A stretch of DNA of 43,611 bases, taken from positions 1 through 43,611 of the forward strand of contig DAOTWB010000084.1 in the NCBI GenBank assembly GCA_034436235.1, given 5' to 3'. A program made the translations under genes and the position numbers. The stretch's first letter is position 1, and the number at the start of each line of letters is the position of its first letter. Shown piece after piece: positions 31,600 through 39,679 of this stretch. This DNA is from CP2-2F sp034436235. GTDB taxonomy: Bacteria > Chloroflexota > Anaerolineae > Aggregatilineales > UBA2796. Below the pieces are notes generated by a model that was given only the letters and a program-made list of their open reading frames with translations, made no database searches and was not told the DNA's origin.

Positions 31600-32715
31600 A
31601 TGGCAGAGCTAGTCATTCAGAACGCGGTCAAGCGCTTTGGCAAGTTCGTCGCCGTTGACGACGTGAGCCTGACCGTGAACGACCGCGAGTTCGTCGTCCT
31701 GCTTGGACCGAGCGGCTGCGGCAAAACGACCTTGCTGCGGGCTGTGGCAGGCTTGGGCATGGTGGATAGCGGCAAGATCATAGTCGGCGGACGCGATATC
31801 ACGTATCTGCCGCCACGCGAGCGCAATATCTCGATGGTCTTCCAAAATTACGCGATCTTTCCGCACATGAGCGTCTTCGAGAACATCGCCTTTGGCTTGC
31901 GCATGAAAAAAGCGCCAAAAGAGGTGATCCATGAGCGCGTGCATCACGCTGCCAAGCTCTTGCATATCGAAAGTATGCTTGAGCGCAATCCGAGCCAGAT
32001 GAGCGGCGGTCAGCGGCAGCGCATTGCTGTGGCGCGCGCGATCGCCGTGCAGTCTGAAATTCTGCTGATGGATGAGCCGCTCAGCAACCTCGACGCGCTG
32101 CTGCGCCTTGAGATGCGCGCTGAGCTGAAAGCGCTCTTGGCGACGCTCGGCGCGACCACGATCTACGTCACGCACGACCAGATCGAGGCGCTCAGCATGG
32201 GCGACCGAATCGCGGTCATGAAGCAGGGCAAGATTTTGCAGTGCGATCATCCGACCAAAGTCTACGACATGCCTGTTGACCAATTCGTCGGCGGCTTCAT
32301 CGGCAATCCGCCAATGAACTTCTTGCGCGGACAAGTGGTGCGTCACGACGGCGCGATTTACGTGCAGATCGGCGCGTTTCGGCTGACGCCGAGCGAAGAA
32401 TATCTGCCTGCGCTGCGCGCTCAGGAAGGCAAGCCGATCATCCTCGGCATTCGCGCTGAGAATATGGAAGCCTTGGCGCAGCCTGCCGAAAACGCGCTGG
32501 AAGTGACCGTCGAGGTCGTTGAGCCGCTAGGCGCGCAGAACTTGTTGACCATTCACGTCAATGGTGATACGCTCAAAGTCTCGACGCATCCTGATTTTTC
32601 AGTGCGCACAGGCGAACGGATATGGCTGCGCTTCCCTGCGCATAAGATTCGCTGGTTCGATGCGCAGACGCGCCGCTCGCTTGCGCCTGACTTGCAACAA
32701 GTCCTAGCGCCTTGA
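31600..32715 (+). CDS. Sugar ABC transporter ATP-binding protein (MalK/UgpC/MsmX type)
   Basis: 371 residues. Walker A is LGPSGCGKTTLLRAVAG, the Q-loop is VFQNYAIFPHM, the signature is MSGGQRQRIAVARAI, Walker B is LLMDEPLSNLDALLR, and the switch His is in YVTHDQIEALSMGD. The C-terminal ~130 residues form the OB-fold regulatory domain of CUT1 ATPases (GNPPMNFLRGQVV, ILGIRAENME). It drives sugar import through the two permeases. ATG 31600 is preferred, as GAGGTG lies about 9 nt upstream; GTG 31591 is too close to it. The next gene begins 17 nt after its stop. Confidence 0.96.
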   Translation: MAELVIQNAVKRFGKFVAVDDVSLTVNDREFVVLLGPSGCGKTTLLRAVAGLGMVDSGKIIVGGRDITYLPPRERNISMVFQNYAIFPHMSVFENIAFGLRMKKAPKEVIHERVHHAAKLLHIESMLERNPSQMSGGQRQRIAVARAIAVQSEILLMDEPLSNLDALLRLEMRAELKALLATLGATTIYVTHDQIEALSMGDRIAVMKQGKILQCDHPTKVYDMPVDQFVGGFIGNPPMNFLRGQVVRHDGAIYVQIGAFRLTPSEEYLPALRAQEGKPIILGIRAENMEALAQPAENALEVTVEVVEPLGAQNLLTIHVNGDTLKVSTHPDFSVRTGERIWLRFPAHKIRWFDAQTRRSLAPDLQQVLAP

Positions 32716-32732
32716 CGAGAGAACGCCTTGAA

Positions 32733-34463
32733 ATGACCGCAGCTCACGACCGCTTGCGCGAGTGCCTTGCGCGCATCTATCCGCCCGACCTTGCCGCAAG
32801 CGCCTATGACGGCGCGCTGAGTCTATTGGCGCGCGCTGCGCCGCCGCCTGCGCCCAAAGGCGACTACTTCTCTGAGCAGACCGTGACGCTCATCACCTAT
32901 GGCGATACGCTGAACGCAGCGGACGAGCCGCCTTTGGCGACTTTGGGTCGCTTCTGCCGCACGTATCTCTCGGATGTGCTGGACACAGTGCATCTTCTGC
33001 CGCATTATCCTTACTCATCCGATGACGGCTTCTCAGTGATGGACTACTACGCCGTCAATCCTGCGCTTGGCACGTGGGACGACGTGCGAAGACTCGGCGC
33101 GGATTTCCGCTTGATGTTCGATGCCGTCATCAACCATATGTCGGCGCAGAGCGCGTGGTTCGAGCGCTTCTTGGCTGATGAGCCTGACTTTCGCGGCTTA
33201 TTTTTCGTCCAGTCGCCTGAGACCGACCTGAGCGCTGTAGTGCGTCCGCGCACCACGCCGCTGCTCACGCCGTTCACCAGACCTGACGGCAGCACTCTGC
33301 ATCTGTGGACGACCTTCAGCGCCGATCAAGTGGACTTGGATTATCGGCAGCCGTCCACGTTGCTGCGAATCCTAGACGTGCTGCTCTTCTATGTCGCGCA
33401 AGGCGCGCAGGTCTTGCGCTTAGACGCGATCGCGTTCATGTGGAAGCAGGCAGGCACGTCCAGCATTCACCTGCCACAGACGCACGCCATCATTCAGGCG
33501 ATCCGCGCCGTGCTGGATATCTACGCGCCGCACGTCGTGCTGATCACTGAGACCAACGTGCCGCACGCTGAGAACATCAGCTACTTTGGCGACGGCACAA
33601 ATGAAGCGCAGCTGGTCTACAACTTCACGCTGCCGCCGCTGCTCTTCTTCAGCCTGATCACTGGCAAGGCTGAGAAGCTCTGCCATTGGCTGAACACGCT
33701 ACAGACGCCTTCAGCGCGCACTGCTTTTTTCAACTTCACTGCTTCGCACGATGGAATCGGCGTGCGACCTGTGGAAGGCATCTTGAGCGCTGCTGAGCTG
33801 CAATTGCTGATTGACACAGTGGAAAAACGCGGCGGACGAGTCTCATATCGCGCGCAATCCGATGGGACGCGCACGCCCTATGAGCTGAATTGCACGTATG
33901 TGGACGCCATCGCCGATCCTGCGCTGCCGCTGGCGCTGCAAGTGCGCCGTTTCTTGCTCTCGCAAGGCGTGATGTTGGCGATGGCAGGCGTGCCGGCGAT
34001 CTACATTCATAGTTTGCTCGGCTCGCGCAATGATTTGGAAGGCATGGCGCGCACAGGTCACAATCGGAGCATCAACCGCGCCAAATTGCAGCTGCGCGAG
34101 ATCGAGATAGCGCTCAATACGCCGCACAGTTTCCGCGCGCAGGTGTTCGAAGGTTACAAACGTCTGTTGCGCGCACGGCGCGCGCAACGCGCTTTCCATC
34201 CGCTGGGCGCGCAACGTGCGCACGTCGCGCAGGACGGCGCGCTCTTGGCGCTGGAGCGCAGCGCGCCTGAAGGCGAGCCGATGCTCTTGGCGCTTTTCAA
34301 TTTCAGCGATGCGCCAATTGTTTTGCCATTCAGCGGTCGCGCTCAGGAGCTCATCACAGATACACAACTTGACGGCGCTCTGACACTTCAACCTTACGGC
34401 ATGTGTTGGCTGCGCTTTCAGAGCCAAGCTGAGCATAGACACCTTGTGAGCAGCCTTCGCTGA
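32733..34463 (+). CDS. GH13_18 sucrose phosphorylase-family enzyme, probable glucosylglycerate-type phosphorylase
   Basis: 576 residues. This family splits alpha-glucosides with phosphate to give glucose 1-phosphate, saving ATP. Visible catalytic residues: nucleophile D231 in VLRLDAIAF, acid/base E273 in LITETNVPH, and transition-state stabiliser D340 in SHDGIGVRP. HLPQTHAII, ENISYFGDGTNEAQLVYNF and GHNRSINR are closer to YcjM-like glucosylglycerate phosphorylases than to bifidobacterial sucrose phosphorylase, though specificity cannot be settled by eye. Position after a LacI gene and a CUT1 importer parallels the E. coli ycj cluster. ATG 32733 is chosen; a TTG at 32712 overlapping the ATPase stop is possible but has no ribosome-binding site. 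Cytoplasmic, no signal peptide. Confidence 0.85.
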   Translation: MTAAHDRLRECLARIYPPDLAASAYDGALSLLARAAPPPAPKGDYFSEQTVTLITYGDTLNAADEPPLATLGRFCRTYLSDVLDTVHLLPHYPYSSDDGFSVMDYYAVNPALGTWDDVRRLGADFRLMFDAVINHMSAQSAWFERFLADEPDFRGLFFVQSPETDLSAVVRPRTTPLLTPFTRPDGSTLHLWTTFSADQVDLDYRQPSTLLRILDVLLFYVAQGAQVLRLDAIAFMWKQAGTSSIHLPQTHAIIQAIRAVLDIYAPHVVLITETNVPHAENISYFGDGTNEAQLVYNFTLPPLLFFSLITGKAEKLCHWLNTLQTPSARTAFFNFTASHDGIGVRPVEGILSAAELQLLIDTVEKRGGRVSYRAQSDGTRTPYELNCTYVDAIADPALPLALQVRRFLLSQGVMLAMAGVPAIYIHSLLGSRNDLEGMARTGHNRSINRAKLQLREIEIALNTPHSFRAQVFEGYKRLLRARRAQRAFHPLGAQRAHVAQDGALLALERSAPEGEPMLLALFNFSDAPIVLPFSGRAQELITDTQLDGALTLQPYGMCWLRFQSQAEHRHLVSSLR

Positions 34464-34472
34464 AGCTATAAT
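34444..34472 (+). promoter_or_regulatory. Near-consensus promoter for dnaG-rpoD
   Basis: TTGTGA (34444-34449), 17-nt spacer, perfect TATAAT (34467-34472). The -35 lies inside the 3' end of the phosphorylase gene. The leader is about 20 nt with GGAGG before the TTG start. Confidence 0.75.
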
Positions 34473-34498
34473 TACCAGCATTTAGCGGAGGCGGCGCG

Positions 34499-36511
34499 TT
34501 GTCAGTTGCTCAAGAGATTCGAGCGAAGCTCGATTTGGTGCAGTATATCTCGCAGAGTGGCGTTCCGTTGCGCAAGACAGGACGCTACTTCACGGCGTGC
34601 TGTCCATTCCACAACGAGAAGACGCCGTCTTTCGTCGTCTTTCCCGATTCGCAGACTTGGCATTGCTTTGGCGCGTGCAGCACAGGCGGCGATATCTTCA
34701 CCTATGTGCAGCGCCGCGAGAACGTGGACTTCGCCGAGGCGCTGCGCCTTCTGGCTGAGAAAGCAGGCATCCAGCTGCAGGCGCGCACGCCTGAGCAGCA
34801 ACAGCGCGAGACGCGCCTTGAGCGCCTGCGCAGTCTGCTGAGCGAAGCGGCGCGTTTTTATCATCAGCGCCTGCTGAACGCGCCTGACGCGGCTGCGGCG
34901 CGCGCTTACGTGGCGCGGCGCGGCTTGCGCGAGACGACTCTCGCGCAATTTCAGATCGGTTACGCGCCTGAGAGCTGGCACGCCGTCTCGGAGCGCTTGA
35001 AACAGATCGGCTACACTGAGCAAGAATTGCTGGAAGTTGGTTTGCTGACGCGCCATGAAGAATCTGAGCGCGTCTACGATCGTTTCCGCGATCGGCTGAT
35101 GATTCCGATCTGCGATGAGCGCGGTCAGGTGATCGGCTTTGGCGCGCGCGCGCTCAAGCCTGAGGCACAACCGAAATATCTCAACTCGCCGCAGACGCCG
35201 CTCTTCGATAAGAGCGCGACGCTCTTCGCCTTGCATCATGCGCGGCGCAGCATCCGCGAGAGCGAGACAGCGGTCATCGTCGAAGGCTATATGGACGCCA
35301 TTCAGGCGCATCAGCACGGCTTCACTAACGTCGTCGCGCAGATGGGCACCGCGCTGACTCAGGCGCAGCTCAAAACGTTGAGCCGTTTTGCGCGCCGCTT
35401 GATCCTCGCCCTTGACGCGGATGAAGCAGGCGCTAAAGCGACCTTGCGCGGACTGGAAGCAGTGCGCCAAGCCGCTTCCGTCGAGCGCGTCTTCGTCGAT
35501 CCAAGCGGCGCGCTGCGCGAATCGAGCCGCCTGAACGTGGCATTGCAAGTGGTCACGCCGCCGCACGGCAAGGATCCTGACGATCTGATTCGCGAGAATC
35601 CACAGGCATGGCGCGATCTGATCGCCAACGCGCAGGACGTGGCGGAATACGTGATCAACGCGGCGGTCGCCAGCTTGCCTGCCAATGCCACGCTCGCTGA
35701 GCGCGAGCAGGTCGCTCGCGAGCTATTGCCGCTGCTGCTGGCGACCGAGAACAATTTGCAGCAGCAGGCGAACGTGCAGCAATTGGCGTACAAGTTGCGC
35801 TTGGGCAGCGGCAAGGCGCTCTTGGAATGGGCAGCGCAGCACATCAAGCGCGCAAGCCGTCAAGTCACAAGCGAACAACCGCGCGAGTCCGCGTCGCTGC
35901 CGACAACGTCGCACGGCGAGGCACTACAGGAATACTGTTTAGCGGCGCTGCTGCAATATCCGAATTTGTTGGCGGACGTACAGCGCACCTTTCGGCAGCT
36001 CGCCAGCGATGAGCCGACGGCGGAAGCCGACCTGCAGCCGCTGTGCGCCGCCGATTTCACGCGCCCTGACCTGCGCGCCATTTTCGAAGCCTTCCTAGGC
36101 GCGCGCGCTCAGTATGACGAGGATTGGCTCGGCTTTATGCAGGGTCACTTGCCGCTCGATCTGCATCCAACAATCGAGCGCCTGCTGCAAGCGCGCCTTG
36201 AGCTGTATGAACAACGCCTGCGCCAAGCGCCAAATCTTGCGCCGCGCGCGTTGAGTAAAGATGTGGCTGTTTTACGAGAGATGAACGCGTCGCAATCCGA
36301 TGAGCAGCTGCATCGTGCCGCCTTGCCGCAGCACGCGCTGATGCTACGCCTTGCACGCCTGCGGCGCGAATGCGTTGAGTTGAGTTATCTGATGCAGGAA
36401 GCCGATGAAGCGCGCGCCCAAACTTACTTGCAGCGCAATGCGCGCCACTTGCGCGCCATTCGCGCTCTGACGCAGGCAGCGCACGCACAGCCAATATCGA
36501 ATGGTCACTGA
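34499..36511 (+). CDS. dnaG: DNA primase
   Basis: 670 residues, longer than the usual ~600. Makes RNA primers at the replication fork. The CHC2 zinc ribbon has C35, H38, C56 and C60 (CPFHNEKTPSF ... HCFGACSTGGD). The catalytic core shows RFRDRLMIPICDERGQVIGFGAR, and TOPRIM shows VIVEGYMDAI (near 258), the DxD in LILALDADEAGAKA, and KDPDDLIRE. The C-terminal ~230 residues are helical, with a DnaB-interacting region expected. The start is TTG with GGAGG 7 nt upstream. It is followed by rpoD after 24 nt, the conserved macromolecular-synthesis order; rpsU is not present. Confidence 0.97.
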   Translation: MSVAQEIRAKLDLVQYISQSGVPLRKTGRYFTACCPFHNEKTPSFVVFPDSQTWHCFGACSTGGDIFTYVQRRENVDFAEALRLLAEKAGIQLQARTPEQQQRETRLERLRSLLSEAARFYHQRLLNAPDAAAARAYVARRGLRETTLAQFQIGYAPESWHAVSERLKQIGYTEQELLEVGLLTRHEESERVYDRFRDRLMIPICDERGQVIGFGARALKPEAQPKYLNSPQTPLFDKSATLFALHHARRSIRESETAVIVEGYMDAIQAHQHGFTNVVAQMGTALTQAQLKTLSRFARRLILALDADEAGAKATLRGLEAVRQAASVERVFVDPSGALRESSRLNVALQVVTPPHGKDPDDLIRENPQAWRDLIANAQDVAEYVINAAVASLPANATLAEREQVARELLPLLLATENNLQQQANVQQLAYKLRLGSGKALLEWAAQHIKRASRQVTSEQPRESASLPTTSHGEALQEYCLAALLQYPNLLADVQRTFRQLASDEPTAEADLQPLCAADFTRPDLRAIFEAFLGARAQYDEDWLGFMQGHLPLDLHPTIERLLQARLELYEQRLRQAPNLAPRALSKDVAVLREMNASQSDEQLHRAALPQHALMLRLARLRRECVELSYLMQEADEARAQTYLQRNARHLRAIRALTQAAHAQPISNGH

Positions 36512-36535
36512 CACGGGTGAGGAAAGCGTTCTATC

Positions 36536-38200
36536 ATGGCAAAGCGGGCTACCAAGCGACAGCGCACAACGGATTACATTGACAAGCCGAGCGTTCGGGC
36601 TGATGAGCCTGACGATGAAGGTATGCCATCGGATGTGGCAGCCGACTATGCGTATTTGTATGCGTCTGAAGACGAATCGTCGCGTTCGTTGATCGAGGAG
36701 CTGCGCGAAGCAGGCATCAATCCGACAAGCACGTCTGAGTTCAAAGTGCCTGTCATCTTCTCTGACGCCGATGAAGATGACCTCGAGCCGCTTGACGACG
36801 CTGACCTTGATGAAGCGCACTTAGACGGCGCGCTTTCCGCCGATGACACGGTGCGCATGTACTTGAAAGAGATCGGGCAAGTGCCGCTGCTCGATCCGAA
36901 TAGCGAGACTTGGCTTTCCTCGCAGATGGCGGCGCTCTCGCTGCTGCGCACAGCCTGCGCTGCGCCTGAGACAGGCGAGCAGCTCAGCTATCGCGAAGCG
37001 TTGCGCCGCTTGTACGCTGATCTGCTGCAGTTTTGGCAAGAAGTGCAGACCTGGTCAGCCGACCATGCGCTGGCGCTGCCCGACCTGCCAACTTTGCTCG
37101 CTGAGGCCTGCAGCCTGTGCGAGCCGCTCAATCCCGCCCGACCTTCCTACATTCGCACGTATCTTGAGCAAGGCGACTGGGGACGCGACGAGACGTGGAC
37201 GGCGCTGGCGCGCAGCTTGTTCGAAGTCTTTCAAGGGCTGTATCTGATACCGAGCTGCTTGCAGCCTGCCTTGAGCGACTATGTGCGCGCACACGGCGCG
37301 CTGCCGCCTGCTGCCGAGTTCGAGGCATGGCTTGAGCAGCTATGCGATGATCAGGCACTAGCGGATTATTATGACGGCGTGCGTCAGCGCGCCAACGCTG
37401 CCGCCGAGTCGCTCACGCGCGCCAATTTGCGGCTTGTGGTGAGCGTGGCGAAGCGCTACATGATGCGCGGCATCAGCTTTCTCGATCTGATCCAAGAAGG
37501 CAACATCGGCTTGTTGCGCGCCGTCGAGAAGTTCGATCACACCAAAGGCTTCAAATTCAGCACCTACGCCACATGGTGGATCAGACAGGCGATCAGCCGC
37601 GCCATCGCCGATCAAGGGCGCACGATTCGCATCCCTGTCCACATGGTGGAGACGATCAATCGCCTGATGCGCATTCAGCGCGAGCTGGAGCAAACGCTTG
37701 GCACTGCGCCAAGCGCTGAGCATCTGGCGCTAGAGATGGATTTCCTCTCAGCTGAGGATACGCGGCAGATTCGGGCGGCGCTTGAGGCAGGCGAAAAACT
37801 TGACCCTGTGCTGAGCCGCAAACTGCGCCGTGCTGCCAGCAAAGTGCGACGCATCCAACGCATCTCGCAAGAGCCGATGTCGCTTGAGATGCCTGTCGGC
37901 GAAGAAGACTCCAGCTTTTTGGGCGATTTCATCGAGGACGATAAAGTGATCGGACCGGTGGATGCCGCTGCGCGCCAATTGCTCAAAGAGCAGGTGCGCA
38001 CGGCGCTCTCCGTGCTGAACGACCGCGAGCGCGAAGTGTTGATGATGCGCTTCGGCTTGCTAGACGGTCAGGAGCATACGCTTGAAGAAGTGGGCAGATT
38101 TTTCGGCGTCACGCGCGAGCGCATTCGCCAGATCGAGGCGAAAGCGCTTCGCAAGTTGCGCCATCCAACGCGCAGCCGTCACTTGAGGGACTACCTATGA
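36536..38200 (+). CDS. rpoD: Primary RNA polymerase sigma factor RpoD/SigA
   Basis: 554 residues. Region 1.2 is DTVRMYLKEIGQVPLLDP (about 104-121), followed by a non-conserved region of about 150 residues. Region 2 is complete: NLRLVVSVAKRYMMRG, FLDLIQEGNIGLLRAVEKFD, FKFSTYATWWIRQAISRAI (about 295-350). Region 4 ends the protein with LNDREREVLMMRFGLLDG and the HTH TLEEVGRFFGVTRERIRQIE. Region 3 carries an extra segment of about 25 residues near 405-435 (AALEAGEKLDPVLSRKLRRA) before ISQEPMSLEMPVGEED. This probably is a lineage-specific insertion. GAGGAAAG lies about 11 nt before the ATG. The -10/-35 boxes in this window fit its predicted specificity. It overlaps the next gene by 4 nt. Confidence 0.96.
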   Translation: MAKRATKRQRTTDYIDKPSVRADEPDDEGMPSDVAADYAYLYASEDESSRSLIEELREAGINPTSTSEFKVPVIFSDADEDDLEPLDDADLDEAHLDGALSADDTVRMYLKEIGQVPLLDPNSETWLSSQMAALSLLRTACAAPETGEQLSYREALRRLYADLLQFWQEVQTWSADHALALPDLPTLLAEACSLCEPLNPARPSYIRTYLEQGDWGRDETWTALARSLFEVFQGLYLIPSCLQPALSDYVRAHGALPPAAEFEAWLEQLCDDQALADYYDGVRQRANAAAESLTRANLRLVVSVAKRYMMRGISFLDLIQEGNIGLLRAVEKFDHTKGFKFSTYATWWIRQAISRAIADQGRTIRIPVHMVETINRLMRIQRELEQTLGTAPSAEHLALEMDFLSAEDTRQIRAALEAGEKLDPVLSRKLRRAASKVRRIQRISQEPMSLEMPVGEEDSSFLGDFIEDDKVIGPVDAAARQLLKEQVRTALSVLNDREREVLMMRFGLLDGQEHTLEEVGRFFGVTRERIRQIEAKALRKLRHPTRSRHLRDYL

Positions 38201-39180
38201 TCCGTCCTGTAGCGACCATCTTGCTCTTAACCTTGTTCGCCTTAGCAGGCGTCGGTCTTGGCAGCGTCATCGCCGCTGAGATGCAGCCGCCTGCTGCTGT
38301 ACTCGCCTATGCCGACCGTCAAGAGCGCGTGATGCCTGACGGCGCGGAACGTACGCTCTCTGAAGCGGCGGCGTTGCGTCTTGCGCACGCGCAGCTCGAT
38401 CTGAAGCGCGGCGCGCGCTTCGCCCTTGAGCGCCATCACAACTCGCCTATCAACGGCTGGCAGGCAACTGTAACGCTCTTCGAGGGACAGTTGAACGGTC
38501 TCGTGCAGCCGAAGAGCGCCGCGTATCGCTTCACTTTGCAGGCAGCGGGCGGACGTGTTGAGATCAGCGAGGCGAGCGCATTTCTCGCCTATGGCTTGCC
38601 GAATGGCGACCTGTTGTTCGGCATCACGGAAGGGCGCGCGCGTTTGCTGCCGAAAAGCGCTGACGTACAAATGCTTGACGAGCGGCAAGGCGTGCGGCTC
38701 AGCGCCGATGGCAGCCTGACGCGCTTGGACTGGGCAGTTGTGCGCGCTACAGCTTATCGCGCCGATGGCGCGCCGATGGAGCTGCCGCTCACACTGACCA
38801 GCGCGCAAGGCATCGTGTTCACCTTTCAGACAGGACAAGTCATCGGCGTGCCTGCTGATACATATCGCGTCGCTGTGCAGACGCTCGTCCCTTACGTCGT
38901 TGACAATCTGCGCTTGACGGCTGACCAGCCGATTGCGTTAGCTTTCACCTTTGGCGAGGTCGTCTTCCGCAGCGCTGTGCAAGGCGTCACATCTGTGATC
39001 ACCAACGAAATCGCTTGGCGTTTAGCGGGCAACGAGAGCGCTTGGCGCATTCCTTTTGGCGAGCCGCTGATCGCAGCGCCCGGCAAGTGGTCTTTCTTTG
39101 TGCAACACGCCAACAATCCTGAGCAACGCTTAGAAGCGACCGTCATCGCAGGCAGGCGGACTGAACTCACAGTCCGTTGA
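38197..39180 (+). CDS. Exported protein of unknown function, coupled to rpoD
   Basis: 327 residues. A hydrophobic N-terminus (IRPVATILLLTLFALAGVGLGSVIAAE) is a signal peptide or anchor. The rest is beta-rich: one region (residues about 85-190) loosely resembles a FecR-type domain (LFGITEGRARLLPKSADVQML, QGVRLSADGSL); the remainder (about 195-327) looks like Ig-like or carboxypeptidase-regulatory beta sandwiches. I do not recognise the family. Its ATG overlaps the rpoD stop (ATGA), so it is translated whenever the housekeeping sigma factor is. A stem-loop follows 6 nt after the stop. Whether it affects sigma activity, like FecR anti-sigma sensors, is speculation. Confidence 0.75.
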   Translation: MIRPVATILLLTLFALAGVGLGSVIAAEMQPPAAVLAYADRQERVMPDGAERTLSEAAALRLAHAQLDLKRGARFALERHHNSPINGWQATVTLFEGQLNGLVQPKSAAYRFTLQAAGGRVEISEASAFLAYGLPNGDLLFGITEGRARLLPKSADVQMLDERQGVRLSADGSLTRLDWAVVRATAYRADGAPMELPLTLTSAQGIVFTFQTGQVIGVPADTYRVAVQTLVPYVVDNLRLTADQPIALAFTFGEVVFRSAVQGVTSVITNEIAWRLAGNESAWRIPFGEPLIAAPGKWSFFVQHANNPEQRLEATVIAGRRTELTVR

Positions 39181-39186
39181 TGCAAA

Positions 39187-39217
39187 AAGCGTCTCTCACA
39201 GCCTGTGAGAGACGCTT
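39187..39217 (-). terminator. Stem-loop terminator between convergent genes
   Basis: Perfect 15-bp repeat AAGCGTCTCTCACAG / CTGTGAGAGACGCTT around a single base. On the minus strand it runs into a T-tract (CTTTTTGCA), terminating the small membrane protein gene 5 nt upstream. On the plus strand it lacks a T-tract. Confidence 0.8.
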
Positions 39218-39221
39218 CACC

Positions 39222-39641
39222 TCAAAGATAGCTTTCCTCATCGGCGTGTCGCTTCGCTTTGCCGCGCTCAGGCAGCGGCTCAGCGTATTCAATCTCCAGC
39301 ACGTCCTCATCGTTCTTTCGTTTGGCTTCATTTTTACGCCTAGGCTCAGCTTCTGCCGTCTCTGCGCTGCGCCCTGACCAGCGCTGCGCTTGCCGCTCGA
39401 TCTGTTTGCCCCAGCGCTCTGCACGCTCGCCGAATTGCTTGCCCCACGCTTCCCAGCGCTCGCGATCCGAGCCGTTTTGTGTGATCAGCTTGACGCCGAA
39501 GAACACCAGCACGCCCAGAATCACCAGCGGCAGCAAAAAAGTCAGGATCCTGAGTATGACGCTGACAATCACTAAAAACACAACGACTCCGATGACGATC
39601 TTGAGCCAATTGACCTGCCCGAATGCGGATTTCTCGCGCAT
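39222..39641 (-). CDS. Small membrane protein with charged C-terminal tail
   Basis: 139 residues from the chosen ATG. One long or two close membrane helices lie at about 10-50 (LKIVIGVVVFLVIVSVILRILTFLLPLVILGVLVFFGVKLI). The rest is a highly charged, probably disordered or coiled cytoplasmic tail, with a WxxWGKQFGERAERWGKQIERQAQRW repeat of tryptophan-spaced amphipathic helix and an Arg/Lys/Glu-rich end. Family not recognised. AAGGGTGAG lies before ATG 39641. It follows the GT87-like gene by 38 nt on the same strand, so they may be co-transcribed, ending at the stem-loop 4 nt past its stop. Confidence 0.7.
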   Translation of the reverse strand: MREKSAFGQVNWLKIVIGVVVFLVIVSVILRILTFLLPLVILGVLVFFGVKLITQNGSDRERWEAWGKQFGERAERWGKQIERQAQRWSGRSAETAEAEPRRKNEAKRKNDEDVLEIEYAEPLPERGKAKRHADEESYL

Positions 39642-39679
39642 AGCACTCACCCTTATCTGAAAAGACTTCTCACTGTACA

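Noticed and set aside
31609..32346. A 245-codon minus-strand frame inside the ABC ATPase gene
   Set aside because: Antisense to Walker A, signature and Walker B motifs; no independent start signal.
34502..35566. A 354-codon minus-strand frame inside dnaG
   Set aside because: Long only because the antisense frame of this codon usage lacks stops; peptide has no recognisable domain and dnaG is certain.
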